Positions 11,828 through 25,179 are shown, numbered from the stretch's first letter. The stretch: 64,000 nt of DNA from Acestrorhynchus altus (GCA_034509495.1 CM067510.1:29333889-29397888); one strand, 5' to 3'. Notes: generated by a model not told the origin, from the sequence alone. Numbers and translations are program-made.

Positions 11828-14800
11828 TTAATGAAAGTCCGGTTTTTCAGGGAAGGTGCACCCGGACCGCTGGATGATGACATTAGCAGCATAGTGGCCT
11901 GCACGAATACACTGTTCCAGAGATTTATCCTGAACCAGCTCTGACAGGAAACCTGTAAACACAAACACACACACACTTTATTAGCTCCACAACATAAAAT
12001 GCATTATATATATAAACAAGTGACAATTTTAGGGGTCTGCACAGACTTGCACCATGTATTACAGTACATTACAGAAACAGTAAATATTAATATATAAATC
12101 AATGACAATCAATCAATAAATAGACACACCCAGATGGAATTGCTGTAAAACTCAGCATGCAGGTTGGTATCTGGCAGGTTTGTAAATGATTACAGGTGAG
12201 GTCTGATTAAGCACTGAGTCACGGCACAAGAGGGTGCAAAAGTGCTTCCTGTGCTGCTCTAGAAAAAGAAACTCATAGCCTAACTTTAGGTAGTGTGCCT
12301 CTCATAGCAGGACTTTCATGACATTTTTCAGCAGGATAATGCTCGCCCACACACAGCAGGGGTGTCTCAGGAATGTCTCCGCCAGATTGCAACACTTCCT
12401 TGGCCAGCGAATTTATTGCATTTATGGGAGCAGCTGGGATAGCAGATTCAGCAGCCTACAAGTGTGCAGAACCTACAAAACCAGTTGAACCAACCGCAGA
12501 ATGCCATACGGAACCTGTACGCCTCCATGTCCAACTGTTTCTCATCTTGTATCCAGGCTAGAGGCCCAACAGGATACTAGAGTCTCCTTTCAACTGTACA
12601 GTTTTCCCCAATAAACACATCCTTTCGCTCCAATATTGTAATCACTTACACACATCATTACATTAAGACATAGAAAGCTTCATTCCATTCCAACAACTCC
12701 TTCCTGGTGTGTTATTTTCTTAGTAAGTGTATAACACAAATAGTGTTTACGTAATAGAGTTGTAAATAACTGCACCTCCTACAAAAGCGTCTCCTGCTCC
12801 ATTAGTGTCCACGATCTCATTCTGATCGATATCGATCACTGGAAACATGGTCACCTTATCACCTGACCGACAGACAAGGGAGAGAGAATGAATAAATGAG
12901 AGAAAAGTGAGTGACAGATCACAGAGCAAAACTCAGACATACTTCTGCACATATTAAAACATCATTATTACTTAGCTAACAAAATGCAAAAGCATTAAAA
13001 ATTTATGGCCCATTAAGTACAACATATATTTCCCATTTCTTAAATTAACAGGAACTGTGTGTTCTTTATAATGAATTTTATCACTCGTAGAGGACTTAAT
13101 CAGTTACATTGACAGTACTCAGTCAACATAACATAATACATAATAAATGCAAAAACTGAATAAACATCAAATATTCTGCTTTAATCTCTACCCCAGCTTG
13201 TATTAAATGCTCAAGCTCAGCCCTTACTATAAAGAAATTCAATGATGCCCCCTTGGCCAGGGCTGATGAGAGGCTAAACCTGAGCTGCCCTGCCCTTTGG
13301 CTTGCTCACATTTTGCTCTTTTCATTCTATTTTAGTTTTACACACAGTGTATTACATTTATCTTTATAACAATTTCAATTTCATCCACTGATGCATGTAC
13401 AGTGCATTCGGAAAGTATTCCATTCATTTTTGCTTCACTTTTTGCACATTTTATGTTACATCCCAAAATGGGATCAACTCATTTCCCCCTCAACATTCTA
13501 CACACAATACCCCACAATTGGGGATGTGATGGAGCTGAGGAAAATACGCATCCGTCGGTCAAATATTTTTAGCTACAAATCCATCGAAATCAAATGTGAA
13601 TGCTGTTTAAGTAAAAAGAACACCCGATAAACCCATTTGTGCATGTATTTTTGTATTTTTTCAACATGAATACATGATGCTTAAACAGGCCATAAGCCAC
13701 AGGTAGTCATGGACTCACGGTGTACTGTAAACAATTCATTATGCTGTTTAAATGACACTGAATCATAAAATTATCAATCATTTATTATCATGTATTTAAC
13801 TAATTATGCTATGTTTTTCGACTTCGTCCCTGGACTGTTTGACTATCACTTTTGTTCCTTTAAAGTGCTGTATTTATATCTGCATCTGCTTCCCTCTGTC
13901 CAGACCTAACAGTTTGAATTGTTGTTTAATATTCTGGTGGCAATTTCAAATCCGCATTCGATGAAAATTGGCCCTAAAACATCCACTTAATTCGAATTTA
14001 CTGACAGTGAGGGACTGATGATGAATTATTCACAGCCTTTGCCATGACACACAAAATTGAGCTCAGGTGCATTTTATTTACACTAATCATCCTTTCTATA
14101 GCTTAATTGGAGTAAACCTGTAATAAATTCAGTTAATTGGACATGATTTGGAAAGGCACACACCTGTAGACAATGCATGTCAGAACACAAACCAAGCCAT
14201 AAAGTCTAAAAAATTGTCTGTTGACAATATTGTATTGGGGTACAGGGTACAGAAAAATTTCTGCTGCATTTAAGGTCCCAATGAGCACAGTGGCCTCCAT
14301 TGTCCATAAATGAAAGAAGTTTGGAACCACCAGGACTCTTCATAGTGTGATCATGGTAGAAGGGCCTTAGCGAGGGAGATGACCAAGAACCCAATGGTCA
14401 CAGCGACAGAGCTCCAACATTGCTCTGTGGAGAGATGAGAACCTTCCAGAAAGACAACCATTTCTGCAGCACTTCACCAATCAGGCCTGTATGGTAGATT
14501 GGCTATATGGAAACCACTCCTCAGTAAAAGGCACATGACAGCCCATCTAGAGTTTGCCAAAAGGCACCTAAAGGACTCTCAGACCATGAGAAACAAAAAA
14601 TGATCTGGTCTGATGAAACAAAGATTGAATTCTTTGGCCTCAAATGCCAAGCATCATGTCTGGAGGAAACCAGGCATTGCTCATCACCTAGCCAATACCA
14701 TTCCTACAGTGAAGCATGGTGGTGGCAACATCAAGCTGTGGAGATGTTTCTCCGGGAACTGGGAGACTAGTCAGGGTTGAGGGAAAGATGACTGCAGCGA

Positions 14801-17141
14801 TGTACAGACATCCTTAATGATAACCTGGCCCAGAGCAGACTGGACCTCAGACTGTCCAACGGGACAATAAGCTTAAGCACACAGCCATGATAACAAGTAA
14901 GTGTTATCGGGACAATTCTGTAAATCTCCTTGAGCCAGAGCCCAGACTTGAATCTGCCCTATATACTTTGAAGATATCTAAAAATGGCTGTGCACCATCC
15001 TGTGCACTTCCCATCTAATCTGATGCAGCCTGACAGGCTCTGCAAACAAGAAAAGGACAAACGTCCCAAAGAAGGTGTGGCAAGCATCATATTCAAAAAG
15101 ACTACAGGCTGTAATTGCTGCCAAAGGGGCTTCAATAAAGTATTGAGGAAAGGCTGTGAATCCTTATGTATGTTAGTGTTTTATTTTTAATATATTTGCA
15201 AAGATTTTAAACAAACGTCTCACTCTTTCATCATGAAAAATTGTATTTAGAATTTTGAGGGACAAAAAGGATTGAATAAGGCTGTAACAAAACGTGCAAA
15301 AGGTGGATCACTGTGAATATTTTCCAAATGCACTGTATTATAGTACATATCATTATTATCACCATCTATCATTATTATTACATTATTATCATTGTTAGTA
15401 GTAACTGCAAATCTCAACCACAATAGAATTGTAGTTCAAATGTTGTAATATAAGGCATCTATAGTGTATAGGGTATAGCAGTGTTGGGTAGAGTAGGGGT
15501 ACAGTAGTGTAGGGACATGCTAAAGTAGAGATACACTAGAGTAAGGGTATAGTAGGGTAGGGAGAGTGTAGATAGTAGAAACATACCCACAGTAGCCACA
15601 GTGTCGTCTTTGCCCTGAGTGAACACTACAATCCTCTGCCTGTTCTTATTGACTTTGGGAAGAAGCTGGACCCTCCTTGCAATCTCCGCTATATCATCTG
15701 TCTACGCAAGCACATACACGCCATACACACACGACAGTAACAGGTCAGGGTTAATCAGTAATTTATTACAGACAGAGAGCGAGAGAGAGAGAGAGAATTA
15801 GTTAGTGCCTGAGAGACAAAAAGAACAAAGGAGAGGAAGAGAGAGAGTGTGTGTGTGTGTGATAGAAATCAAAACTGAGTGAGAAAAAATAGCAATAGAA
15901 AGGAATGAGTGTGAGAGAGCTCGTAAAAATAAGAACGAGTGAGTGCTCACCTCAAAGCCCTGCTCTTTAGCAAATGTAGCTGCCTCCTGCAGAAACAGCA
16001 CAACAGCAGCAGTTCAGAGATTAAACTAATCATCCACCTGAAGATCAAACTCCTGTTTCTAGGCTCCTCATCTCAGACCCCAAACACAGCCAAATGGCCA
16101 GCTCCCAGACTGTTTCTGCTTTTATCAATGCCTCAGTGTGAATACACCAGAACCTTTCAAAATGGATTGTCCTGTCTGGTCTGTAACCATGCACTTGTAC
16201 GTACCGTCTCGTTCCCAAAGAGAATGTCAACGTAGGGCATGACTTTCATCAGCGGCTCCTTAAAGAACTGGCTGATGAATGGGGCAGAGAGGTTCAGTCC
16301 GAAGATCTTGTTGTGTTCACAGGCGTGTTTCGCCACTTTAAGAATGGACTCTGGAGAAACAGTCAAGAAGAAACCCTAAAAACAGACAGACACTTCAGTT
16401 GACATTATATAGCAAAATCCTGAATTGTCTTTGTTTCTGCATAAATGTTTCCAAAAAAACTAATCACATTTTAAAATAAATCCTAAAAGTAGATATGGAA
16501 AACACTTACTCATTTTTTTAATTATCTGTTATGTTATGATTGTGCAGTAATAACTGCAATTACACATTTCTGGTATCTGTTCGTTAGTCCTGAACTAATT
16601 TTAGCCCAATCGACAGTACAAAACAGCTTCAATGTGTATGTACAATTCAAATCAAGGACAGATTCTGGCATTTTCCTTTAGAATTAATGTTCCATCTATG
16701 ATGGCAAGCTGTCCAGGCCCAGATTCAGCAAAACAGGGCCAAATGATGACCACCATTTCACACAGGTGGGATAGGATTCTTATGCAGAAAAGAGTCTACA
16801 AAATATTGTTCCAAAAGCTTTCTTTCTTATCCGTGTGACATTTAGCAAAAGATGGGCAAAAATTATTTCTCTCATTTGTTTGATTTGGTTCTGCTTATCT
16901 ACTTTGAGGACTTCTGTGAAAATCTGATGAAGATTTAGCTCAAATTAATGCAGAAATATAGACAGTAGCACTAAATGCATCACTATCCACCTGGTCATTA
17001 CAAATGTGCGTTTATTTTTTTGTCCCACTCACAGCAATGTAGTAAACTCTAGCTTTCTCAACCAGGCCCCAGTTGGTCTCCAGATCCAGGTGTTCCTCTT
17101 TTTTGTAGCAGTTTGCAGCTGCAAGGTTTGCAATCAAAGAT

Positions 17142-17191
<50 letters not shown>

Positions 17192-20100
17192 TATCAGTCC
17201 CCCTGCCATATTTATTAGTGGCTACTTCTGCTGACCAGATATTACTGGTGCACAACTAAGGTGCCATTACATAGGAGAGGTTTCTAATAAAGTAGACAGT
17301 GTGGTTGTGTTTAAGTGATTTCTGACCTGTTATCCCCGGTAATGCACGCTGCACAAGTTCCTGTAGGTTGTTCACTCTGTTCGTAATAATGTGCATCTAC
17401 ATGAGCCTCTGCAGCCTTTTGCTTCAAAATCTCTCCAAAGTGGTCCGTCCCTATACAGCCAAAAAATGTTGCCACCTTATGTGGCTCCTGGATCATCCAC
17501 TGTGAAGACAGAGCCATGGTAAATGTGTTTGATAACTGTGTTGTGTGTAGGCCACAGAATGTACTCATAGTATCTGAATCGCCCTTGTGTCATAGTGCAT
17601 AGTTTTGAAGCAGATCAACAACTCACAGTGAGAGCTAGCCAGGCTAATGTACAGCCTTGACACATAGTGGAGGTAGCTTCACACTGCTACTGTAACCAAG
17701 TTCTCCAATTTAAATAGTGTTACCCCAAATGATGGCCTTGTCTTAAACAAGTCTGGTGAAAAATCAAAATCCCTCCAAAGACAGGGTTGAAAGACAGATA
17801 CTAACCTGTGCAATTTTGACAGAGTTCTGAGTAGATCCACCTGCATGATATTCAACCTTGCTCTTATTTACAATCTCCTCAAACCTGAAAATAAAAAGGG
17901 TGAATATGGTCTTAAAGAGGGGCTCAGCTCTAGGTTTCAGTTCAACCATCAGGGGGACCAATCATATACAGTGGTGCTTGAAAGTTTGTGAACCCTATAG
18001 AATTTTCTATATTTATGCATACATCTGAATTATAAAAGTCCTAATCATAGATAAGGAGAATTAAATCAAACCAAGGAGACAATTAATTAATTAATTAATT
18101 AATTAATTAATTAATTAATTATTATTCTATTTGACTTTCCAAAACATTCACTTTATTCTTCTTTTACCATTCTTTGGTAGAATGACTTGTGTGCTTAATG
18201 TCATTGTCTTGCTGCATTTGAGCTGAGATTCAGCTCAAAAAACAGGTGTCTTGACATTTACCTTTAGAATTTGCTAATACAATTCTATGTTCATTGTTCC
18301 ATCAACATTAGCCAATGTGAAAAAGGTCTTTAGTTGCATAACAGTTATCTATTTAACACCTTGCTCTTTGCGTGATCCTTGTTGGTTGAGCACTCCTGGG
18401 TAGGGTAGTAATGGCCTTGAATTTCCTCCATCTGTCAGGCTGTGGATTGGTGGAGACCAAACTCTTTACAGATAATTTTCTAACCTTTTCCAGCCCAATG
18501 AGCATCAATAACTCTTCTTCTGAGCTCCTCAGAAACCTCATTTGTTTGTGCCATGGTACACTTCCACAATCATGTGTTGTGAAGCTGATTGAAAAGACTC
18601 TAATTTACTTTCAAAATATCTGCTAATCCTAAAGATTCACATACTTTTGCCAGTCACAGATATGGAATTCTTTTAATATATACATATATGTATACATTAT
18701 AGTAGTATATATTAGTAGCACAGAACTGCTGCTCTGTGCAATATGAGTCAAGAGCTCTGTAACACACACTGCAACAAAAGGTATGGCAGCTATGTGGGTG
18801 TAGCCCCATGAAGGGAGTTTCTTTAGAAACACTCATCTCACAGGACCAAGAGATGTAAATAGACAAACTACACATCATACTGTAATAAACTGCATTACAG
18901 AATTACTAGTGTTCATGAGCTGTGGGCTTGGGTGATGCAACTTTACTGGATTAAAGTAAAAGTAAAATTAAAGTTATATAGGAATTGCGTACTACAACAG
19001 CAGCTTTGGGATATTGTCAATTCTCCATTGGCTGTAACAGGGAGACCAGCATCTCCATCATTGCTATACTGGGCTGCATCATGCATTATGGAACTTTGAT
19101 GAAGCCAACAGAAAAACTCACCAGAAATGTGTAAAAGAAGGCAAAATCGACTGTCCCAGTCCACATGTTTCTCTCACCAAATGCACATGTACAGCTGTCC
19201 ATAAGGGGAGGCTCAAACTACAATTTCTATTTACAGACATGGTGTAAAAGTGAATTATGTTCCCCAGCTGTAGGAGGAGCCCAAGTGTGTATTTTATTAA
19301 TTTCTTATATTCTTATTTAAATAAAGTGTTGAAATACATTGAATTGGGTCTCAAATTGCTTCCCAAACTGCATTTACATCTTGATAAAGTGCTGAAATTT
19401 CAATACATGGACCAGCTCTGTGTGTGGCAGCAGAAACTCACAGAGCTTTGTGTTTTTCCTCAGCAAGGATCTGATCATTGGGCTTCAGGCCATACCTGCA
19501 CAAACAATTATAAAGAATTGTTAAACTAGTAGTTAAAATTTAACTCCAACAAAAACACAAACACTTCAGCTGACTTCATGATCAGTCATTAAGATATGTT
19601 CTTTAACCCAAAAGAATATACATTTATGAAATTAGTATTGTAAACATCAACTTTGAGCTTGCACTCACTCGCCACTTTATTAGAAACACCTACCTTGTGC
19701 CTACACTCACTGGCTACTATATTGGAAACCCCTAAACATGTGTTAGGAAAGAGGAGTAATAAGGTAGGAGTTTTAACATGGGACAAATTCCAGAATAGCT
19801 CTCTTACTTGTCCAGAAAATCTTTGTCCACCACAGCAGATATGTCCAGTAAGGGGTTCCCCATTCCAAACAAAGCATTCTGACTGAGAGAGAGGAGAGAG
19901 AGAGAGAGAGAGAGAGAACATGCTTATGAATACACTGCCTGATGCATGAAAATTTACGTGTATCATTAAAGTGGTAAAGTGGTACAAGGATACATGCTGG
20001 TACAGGGTGTAATGTGGCAAAAAATAGTCCCAAAAGAAATCTGCATTTGTTTATATTCCCCACTATTTTCCCATCGTCAACAACAAATGCACACATCTAG

Positions 20101-21363
20101 TCTAGTCCCTGTAGAGACGTACTGCACATAAAAAAAGATGAACCTATTGGCACCATGCCTAATGCTCAGTTCGGATCAGTTGTGGAGCTGAGGGTCAGGT
20201 GGCATAGTGAGCATCCAATGCTACCTGCAATCAAAACCTCACAGAAGTGCTCCAAAATCTAGTAAAAAGCCATCACTGGATAGCAGAGAAAGTTACTCCA
20301 GAAAAGCAGGATAAACTCTAATATCCTTCATATAAGAAAAAACACAGAATAAGCAGGTGTCCCAGTACTTTGTCCACAGAGTGTATTATCAACTGAAAAC
20401 ACTGCACAAATTATCATTATATTGCTTTCAGTAAATGGAATTAGTTACTGTTCTAACTGTAGATGTGTGTGTGTGTGTGTGTGTCAGGTTTCAATGGAGT
20501 CATGCATGCGGCGCACATGGCATAGTGCTGACCAAAGCCTTTTGGATGCACACATAGTTCAAAACTTCAGCGTCATCAGAATTTTAAATAATATCAGACC
20601 AATTAGTTTGAAATCAGACATGTAAAATAATTCTAACATGTTATTCTTTTATGAGTCAAAATTCTACACAAACTCTTCAGTTCCACCTCAAACAGTGCAG
20701 CATTCCAAAGCCTATAGAGAGCTTTACTCAAAAAAAGGCCAAATGACAGCATATAAATGGAAACAAAATAGAAAGTGAATGTGTTTGTTTAGTTGTATTT
20801 TGTTGTTCTACAGATAAAGCTATCAATACTGTACCAAATTATTAATGAACTGTTCATAAACATATGAACTGTAAAATTATCTTCAAGAGCTTTAAATATT
20901 TAAATCACCAATATGCACACACATTTATTGCTTGCTCCAGGACTGTCATAAAGACATTAAAGAGCAGAGATTTCTTTGCATCATTTTACACTTTTGTAAT
21001 TTATAACTTCTGGAAACAAATTCTCTAAATAGCCAAAAACATTTGAAATTTGGAGGAAATGTGGTCAATGAATATAGAATAAAATAAACATTTTTTAAAT
21101 GTATGTGACAAGTAAAATCAGAAAAATGTAGAGTTGTCAAATCATTTATATACAAGTTGATAAGAATTTATTGTGATTTTTAATCTATTCAAATTTGTAT
21201 TACAATTGGATTTTGGGTTTTCACAAACTATAAGTCATACTGATCAACAGTAAAATGAAAAAGACTTGAAATGTCATTTTACATGCAATGTTAGTTTTCC
21301 GTTTTGAATGAACTTGTGATCAGGAATGAGTTTTTATGATATAAAGACATTTTGTGCATCCAG

Positions 21364-21399
<36 letters not shown>

Positions 21400-21667
21400 A
21401 AGTTAACCTTAAACTTAACCTCAGTATTTAAATGTACACACACCCACGATCATATACTATACAGCCTATACCTACCTATACATAACCACACACACCCACC
21501 TTCATTTACATATATACTATACAGACATGTATACCTATACATAACCACACACCTTGATATACGTATATACTTAGACATCCATACCTATACATAACCATAC
21601 GTGCACACACCTTCATATACATATATACTATACAGACATGCACACCTACACATAACCAACCAACCAA

Positions 21668-21711
<44 letters not shown>

Positions 21712-21929
21712 TCAAATCCATATATACTATACAGACAGGCAGACCTGCAATAATATGTGCAATACCCACTCCTGCAGGTCTCTTTGTTTATTCATGCTCT
21801 ATCTGTATTGGAATATAGTCTCTACATTATATATTCTTTGTATTTCTATAGTGTTTCTTTACTGTACTGTATTGATGCTGCTGGAACCTTAATTTCCCTG
21901 AGGGAACCCTCCCAAGGGATCAATAAAGT

Positions 21930-21982
<53 letters not shown>

Positions 21983-22235
21983 ACAAACATAACCACACAC
22001 ACACACACACACCTTCATTTACATATATACAACAGATATGCATACCTATACATAACCCCCCCCCCCACACACACACACACCATCAAATACATATATACTA
22101 CACAGAAATGTATACCTATACATAACCATGCGCGCGCGCGCGCGCACACACACACACACACGTACGCGCGCATGTGGACACCAGCACATATGTACATCCC
22201 CGTGCTGCCATGGTTACTCACCTCGCTGTCGGCAT
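11828..22235 (-). CDS. adk: Adenosine kinase (short isoform)
   Basis: Eleven coding exons on the minus strand: 22235-22222, 19882-19808, 19495-19442, 17884-17806, 17499-17327, 17141-17033, 16375-16205, 15986-15951, 15701-15587, 12862-12776 and 11952-11828. They total 1038 nt, 345 residues plus stop, equal to the human short form. Landmarks are MPTASQNALFGMGNPLLDIS, the substrate-region EYHAGGSTQNSVKIAQ, FFGCIGTDHFGEIL, the long GFFLTVSPES exon, and the PfkB signature DTNGAGDAFVGG, whose catalytic aspartate is D300. It ends CTFPEKPDFH. From family knowledge it phosphorylates adenosine to AMP with ATP, controlling adenosine levels and methyl-transfer reactions. A second, longer N-terminal isoform known in mammals is not seen, although its first exon could lie elsewhere. 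I cannot tell the fish adka from the adkb paralogue. Exon 6 follows a UG repeat. Very secure. Confidence 0.97.
12130..12715 (+). pseudogene. Degenerate IS630/Tc1-like transposase relic, copy 1
   Basis: It lies in adk intron 10. A broken frame reads like FQQDNARPHTA..VSQECLRQIATLPWPA and ends EAQQ/ARGPTGY-like, a DDE transposase C-terminal region. The same family recurs at 40005-40800, with the shared GCTAGAGGCCCAACAGGATA block near its end. It is strongly decayed. Confidence 0.7.
13398..15337 (+). mobile_element. Tc1-like transposon with a nested element (copy 1)
   Basis: The left end TACAGTGCATTCGGAAAGTA and the right end, ...TTTTCCAAATGCACTGTA, are inverted repeats beginning with TA/ACAGTGCATT. 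The body from about 14030 carries the transposase region, including CTCTCAGACCATGAGAAACA and CCATTCCTACAGTGAAGCAT, with many stops. About 500 bp near 13530-14020 is a foreign insert of a hAT-like family also seen at 50880 and 57540. It sits in adk intron 9. A sister copy is at 43505-45240. Confidence 0.85.
13547..14020. mobile_element. hAT-like non-autonomous element nested in Tc1
   Basis: This block shares AACACCCGATAAACCCA, CAGGCCAT.AGCCACAGGTAG and CAAATCCGCATTCGA with 57540-58290. It interrupts the Tc1 element around it. It has no coding capacity. The superfamily is inferred, not proven. Confidence 0.6.
17145..17190. repeat. (CA)n microsatellite abutting the adk exon 6 acceptor
   Basis: Read on the minus strand this is a (TG)n run of 46 bases that runs straight into CAG at the exon 6 acceptor (exon base 17141). 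Confidence 0.95.
17967..18660. mobile_element. Non-autonomous Tc1-like element with AATT microsatellite
   Basis: The left end TACAGTGGTGCTTGAAAGTT at a TA and the right end, ..TTCACATACTTTTGCCAGTCAC, match a known fish Tc1 type. About 40 bp of AATT repeat sits at 18081-18122. Internal sequence carries relics such as CAGAAACCTCATTTGTTTGT but no intact frame. It lies in adk intron 3. Confidence 0.75.
19665..19740. repeat. Dispersed repeat fragment ('gccactttattagaaacacc')
   Basis: The sequence CTCGCCACTTTATTAGAAAC and a second variant copy follow each other. The matching opposite end, CCTAATAAAGTGCCATGAGG, occurs near 29703. It is a common fish repeat of unassigned class. Confidence 0.5.
20140..20392 (-). 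mobile_element. DNA element fragment, same family as 58643-59323
   Basis: In minus orientation it reads like the element at 58643: it has CCTATTGGCACCATGCCTAA and ends GCAGGTGTCCCAGTACTTTG...GTGTAT. Internal part deleted. It lies in adk intron 1. Confidence 0.65.
21368..22170. repeat. Cluster of microsatellites in adk intron 1
   Basis: Runs seen: (GT)n 21368-21397, (CA)n 21669-21709, (CTAT)n 21931-21982, several short CA runs, and (CG)n followed by (CA)n at 22130-22161. Between them, short degenerate units around ACATATATACTATACAGACA and TACCTATACATAACCA repeat at least six times, so the region is also a loose 60-80-bp tandem array. Confidence 0.85.
21862..21982 (+). mobile_element. LINE 3' tail fragment ending in (CTAT)n
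   Basis: GGAACCTTAATTTCCCTGAG followed by GGAACCCTCCCAAGGGATCAATAAAGT and a TCTA repeat is the widespread fish retroelement tail. The same tail occurs in reverse at 28258-28310. Confidence 0.6.
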
Positions 22236-22397
22236 TGTGTCGCAGCGAACCGTTCGAACAAAAGCGAGAAAATAAACAAACAATCCAGAAATCAAGAAAA
22301 CAAACAGCAACTGCACTGAACTCCACACGAGCCTCAGCAGAAACAGTGGCGCGTGGCCTTTCTCAGGTTAGAGCGGAAACCGCGAGCTGCTCGGATG

Positions 22398-22453
22398 ATT
22401 GGTTACATCAGCAGTGGGCGGGTCGACTGGACTGATTCTCGAAATGTGATTGG
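22398..22453 (-). promoter_or_regulatory. adk: Two CCAAT boxes upstream of adk
   Basis: ATTGG on the + strand at 22398-22402 and 22449-22453 gives two CCAAT boxes for minus-strand transcription, about 165 and 215 bases upstream of the adk start codon, 51 bases apart. The 22230-22440 stretch is relatively CpG-rich. This is a likely NF-Y-type promoter, inferred from motif and position only. Confidence 0.5.
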
Positions 22454-22454
22454 T

Positions 22455-23375
22455 TAAAAAAAACTGGCATTTCGTTAAAAATGTATATCTTTTTTTATTT
22501 TTTTTAAAAAAACAACAACAACAATTTGTACTTTGTTTTAGTTTTAATAATACAACAGCTATAATTTAACGAGGTTTTCAGTCTTTGGAAAAGTGTTTTA
22601 ATGCCCATTTTAAAGACTTCAGTTTTGACAGATGGAGCCACGTGACATTTTCGCTTTTGTTATTTTTGTTACTACTTCAGATTTAATGCCCCAAAAATGA
22701 AAAGATTGTGTGTAAAGTAAGTATAAATGTTTAACTAATGTGAGGCATTAAGTGGTGTAACAGACTAACCAACAAAGGGCATTAGTTTTAATATGTTTAG
22801 AATTTATATTTTTTTAATCTGCTTTACTGAAACAGAGATTAATATTCAACTCCGAAGTCTTTATGAAGCCTAAAATACAACATTATAACATTGATGAGGC
22901 TGGAGGTGGACAGAATCATTTGTAAAAACTAGCCAGCACTGATGCGAGGCATAAATATGGGTTTTAGCGCAGCTACTGCAGGCCCTTTAACTGTTTCTGG
23001 GACTGAGGTGATTAGTTATTATCCATTATTCCAGGTATATCCAAGGTGACCTTACAGCTGTTAAACCACCAGGACAGGCTGTTAAACATCAGCTGGCCCA
23101 TAATAAACATCATATACCCAAAGTAAACAACTGCAGCATGGCTGGATGAAGAAACTACTAAATTAATTAACCAGAGGACCGTGGTTTCCAGTTTTCAAGT
23201 TTCTGTGGGTATACCAACCACAAACATCCTAAACTCTGAATCTAATCTCATTTTAACCAAATGCCTAAATTTAATTATAAAATCTTCTAATCTTCCTCTA
23301 AACTTCTGGGCTAAACTTAATTCTAAACCTAAGCCTAAACATACACATAGTCCTAAAATTAACCTTAAAGTGTAA

Positions 23376-23437
<62 letters not shown>

Positions 23438-23552
23438 TTCCAATAGCAGTACCGCAGAGTGAGCACACTGGCACTGGCCTTGTCCAACATCACTATAGCT
23501 GTGTTATGTGTTAGGATGCTGCTACTGGCCTCATTCAGCTTTGCAGCTGCAA
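22455..23552. other. Intergenic stretch right of adk promoter, with (TA)n
   Basis: AT-rich and without recognised gene. A (TA)n run occupies 23377-23436 and is preceded by several CTAAA/CCTAAAC-type short repeats (23270-23370). Confidence 0.5.
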
Positions 23553-23629
23553 CATAAATAAATAAATACATACATACATAAATACATACATACATACACA
23601 CATACATACATACATACATACATACATAC
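23553..23629. repeat. (AAATA/CATA)n tetranucleotide array
   Basis: Runs of AAATA give way to CATA repeats, giving open frames of no meaning on the minus strand. Confidence 0.9.
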
Positions 23630-23799
23630 TCTCTCCTCCTGTGCCAATTCTCTCATGGATACTCTAAACTCAACTCTAAATTCAACCACCCTTGAACAGC
23701 TGGTGTCACACTGCACCTTATTCAATACTCAACTCTCTTGCTCTGCTAAAAACCAGGTTTGTTTCTTTTGCTCTTTCTGTCCCCTGGTTTAAACTCGAA

Positions 23800-24765
23800 C
23801 TTCGGCTCATGAAGGCCAAAGGACGGTAACTTGAGAGGCACTGGAAAACTGGACTAGCTGTTCATAAAGACATATACAAAAACCACATACTACATTATAA
23901 GGACTGTATCACTCAAGCCAAATCCAAGTACTACACTGGTTTAATCTGTTCAAATGAAGGCACCACCAAGTCAATAATTTAACTTTATAAGAATATCACT
24001 CAAGCCCCTGGTTCTCTACCTCCCCATCTGTGTTCAACTGCTTTCTGTGACTCCCTCATGTCATTTTTTGACAGTAAAATTCTAAAGATCCACCAGCGTC
24101 TCAGTTCACAACCCACCCCCTGTAGTACTCTTGAACTCTCTCCTCCTGCCCACTACTTTTCCTCCTTTCAGCTCCCAAAAACTTCAGAAAACAAACCTCA
24201 TTCACAAATCCTACTCGTCCACCTGTCAGCTTGACCCTCTCCCCACAGTCCTGGTTAAAGCCTGTCTCCCTTCCCTGCTCCCTCTCTGCCATTATTCACT
24301 CATCTCTCTCTGCTGGAACAGTTCCTGTATCATTCAAAACTGCTGCCATAACCCCAATCTTGAAAAAAAAACTGGGGCAGATCACTCCAATTTCGATAAT
24401 TTCCATACTATCTCTAATCTACCCTTCATTTCCAAAATTCTTGAGAAAATAGTGGCATCCCAACTTCACACCTGTATGAACTGTTCCAGTCTGATTTTTG
24501 CCCCTTCCATAGTACAGAAACAGCTCTCATAAAAAATCACTAACGACCTACATTTACATTACATTTACATTACCTACTTATGGCAGCTGATTCCGGTTTG
24601 CTGTCCATTCTCATTCTCCTTGATTTGAGTGCAGCATTTGACACTATCTGCCATTCCACCCTCCTCAACAGACTTTCCTCCACTGGGATCACTCAGACTC
24701 CTTTATACTGGCTGAAATCATATCTCACCTGCCACACTCAGTTCATTCAGATCAACACATCATGA
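23800..24765 (+). pseudogene. L2-type LINE reverse transcriptase fragment
   Basis: Shifted + frames read CQLDPLPTVLVKACLPSLLP, then TAAITPILKK, then ISNLPFISKILEKIVASQLH, then LLDLSAAFDTICHSTLLNRL and YWLKSYL. This is the order of the fingers-palm part of an L2/Maui-like reverse transcriptase. Frameshifts near 24360 and a stretch lost near 24520-24580 make it dead. Clade is from the motif style, not from a search. Confidence 0.8.
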
Positions 24766-25060
24766 GAGCAGCTGTTGGCATTGTTGGCATCTCTCTCCCC
24801 TCCCTCCAGGACATTCACAGCACCTGCCTAACTTTGAAAGCCCTTCACATGGCTGGTGATTCTACTCACCTACTCCACAGCTCCTTCAGCCTGCTGCCAT
24901 CAGGGAGCAGACTGCAGAGTCTTCAAGTTAGAAACAGCAGACTGAGGGACAGCTCCATCCACCAGGCTGTCAGGACGCTTAACTCTCTTCCTACCCTTAT
25001 CACTCTGTGGAAATACTATTGGATTGTGATACTGTGCTCACAATATTGTATGATAAATGT
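24766..25060 (+). pseudogene. LINE ORF2 C-terminal fragment of a second family
   Basis: The frame reads LPSLQDIHSTC..LKALHMAGDSTHL..SFSLLPSGSRLQSLQVRNSRLRDSSIHQAVRTLNSLP in order, a typical C-terminus of fish LINE ORF2. It directly follows the L2 fragment but belongs to another family. Confidence 0.65.
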
Positions 25061-25179
25061 TAACACAAATGTTAAATGTTAAAAGTGGTCTTCAGAGGTA
25101 AGTATACAGTACTTTAAGACATAGGCCCTTTAATTCACAGTATTGTTAAAAAGTGAATTTGGGAGGGAGGAGGAGGACT

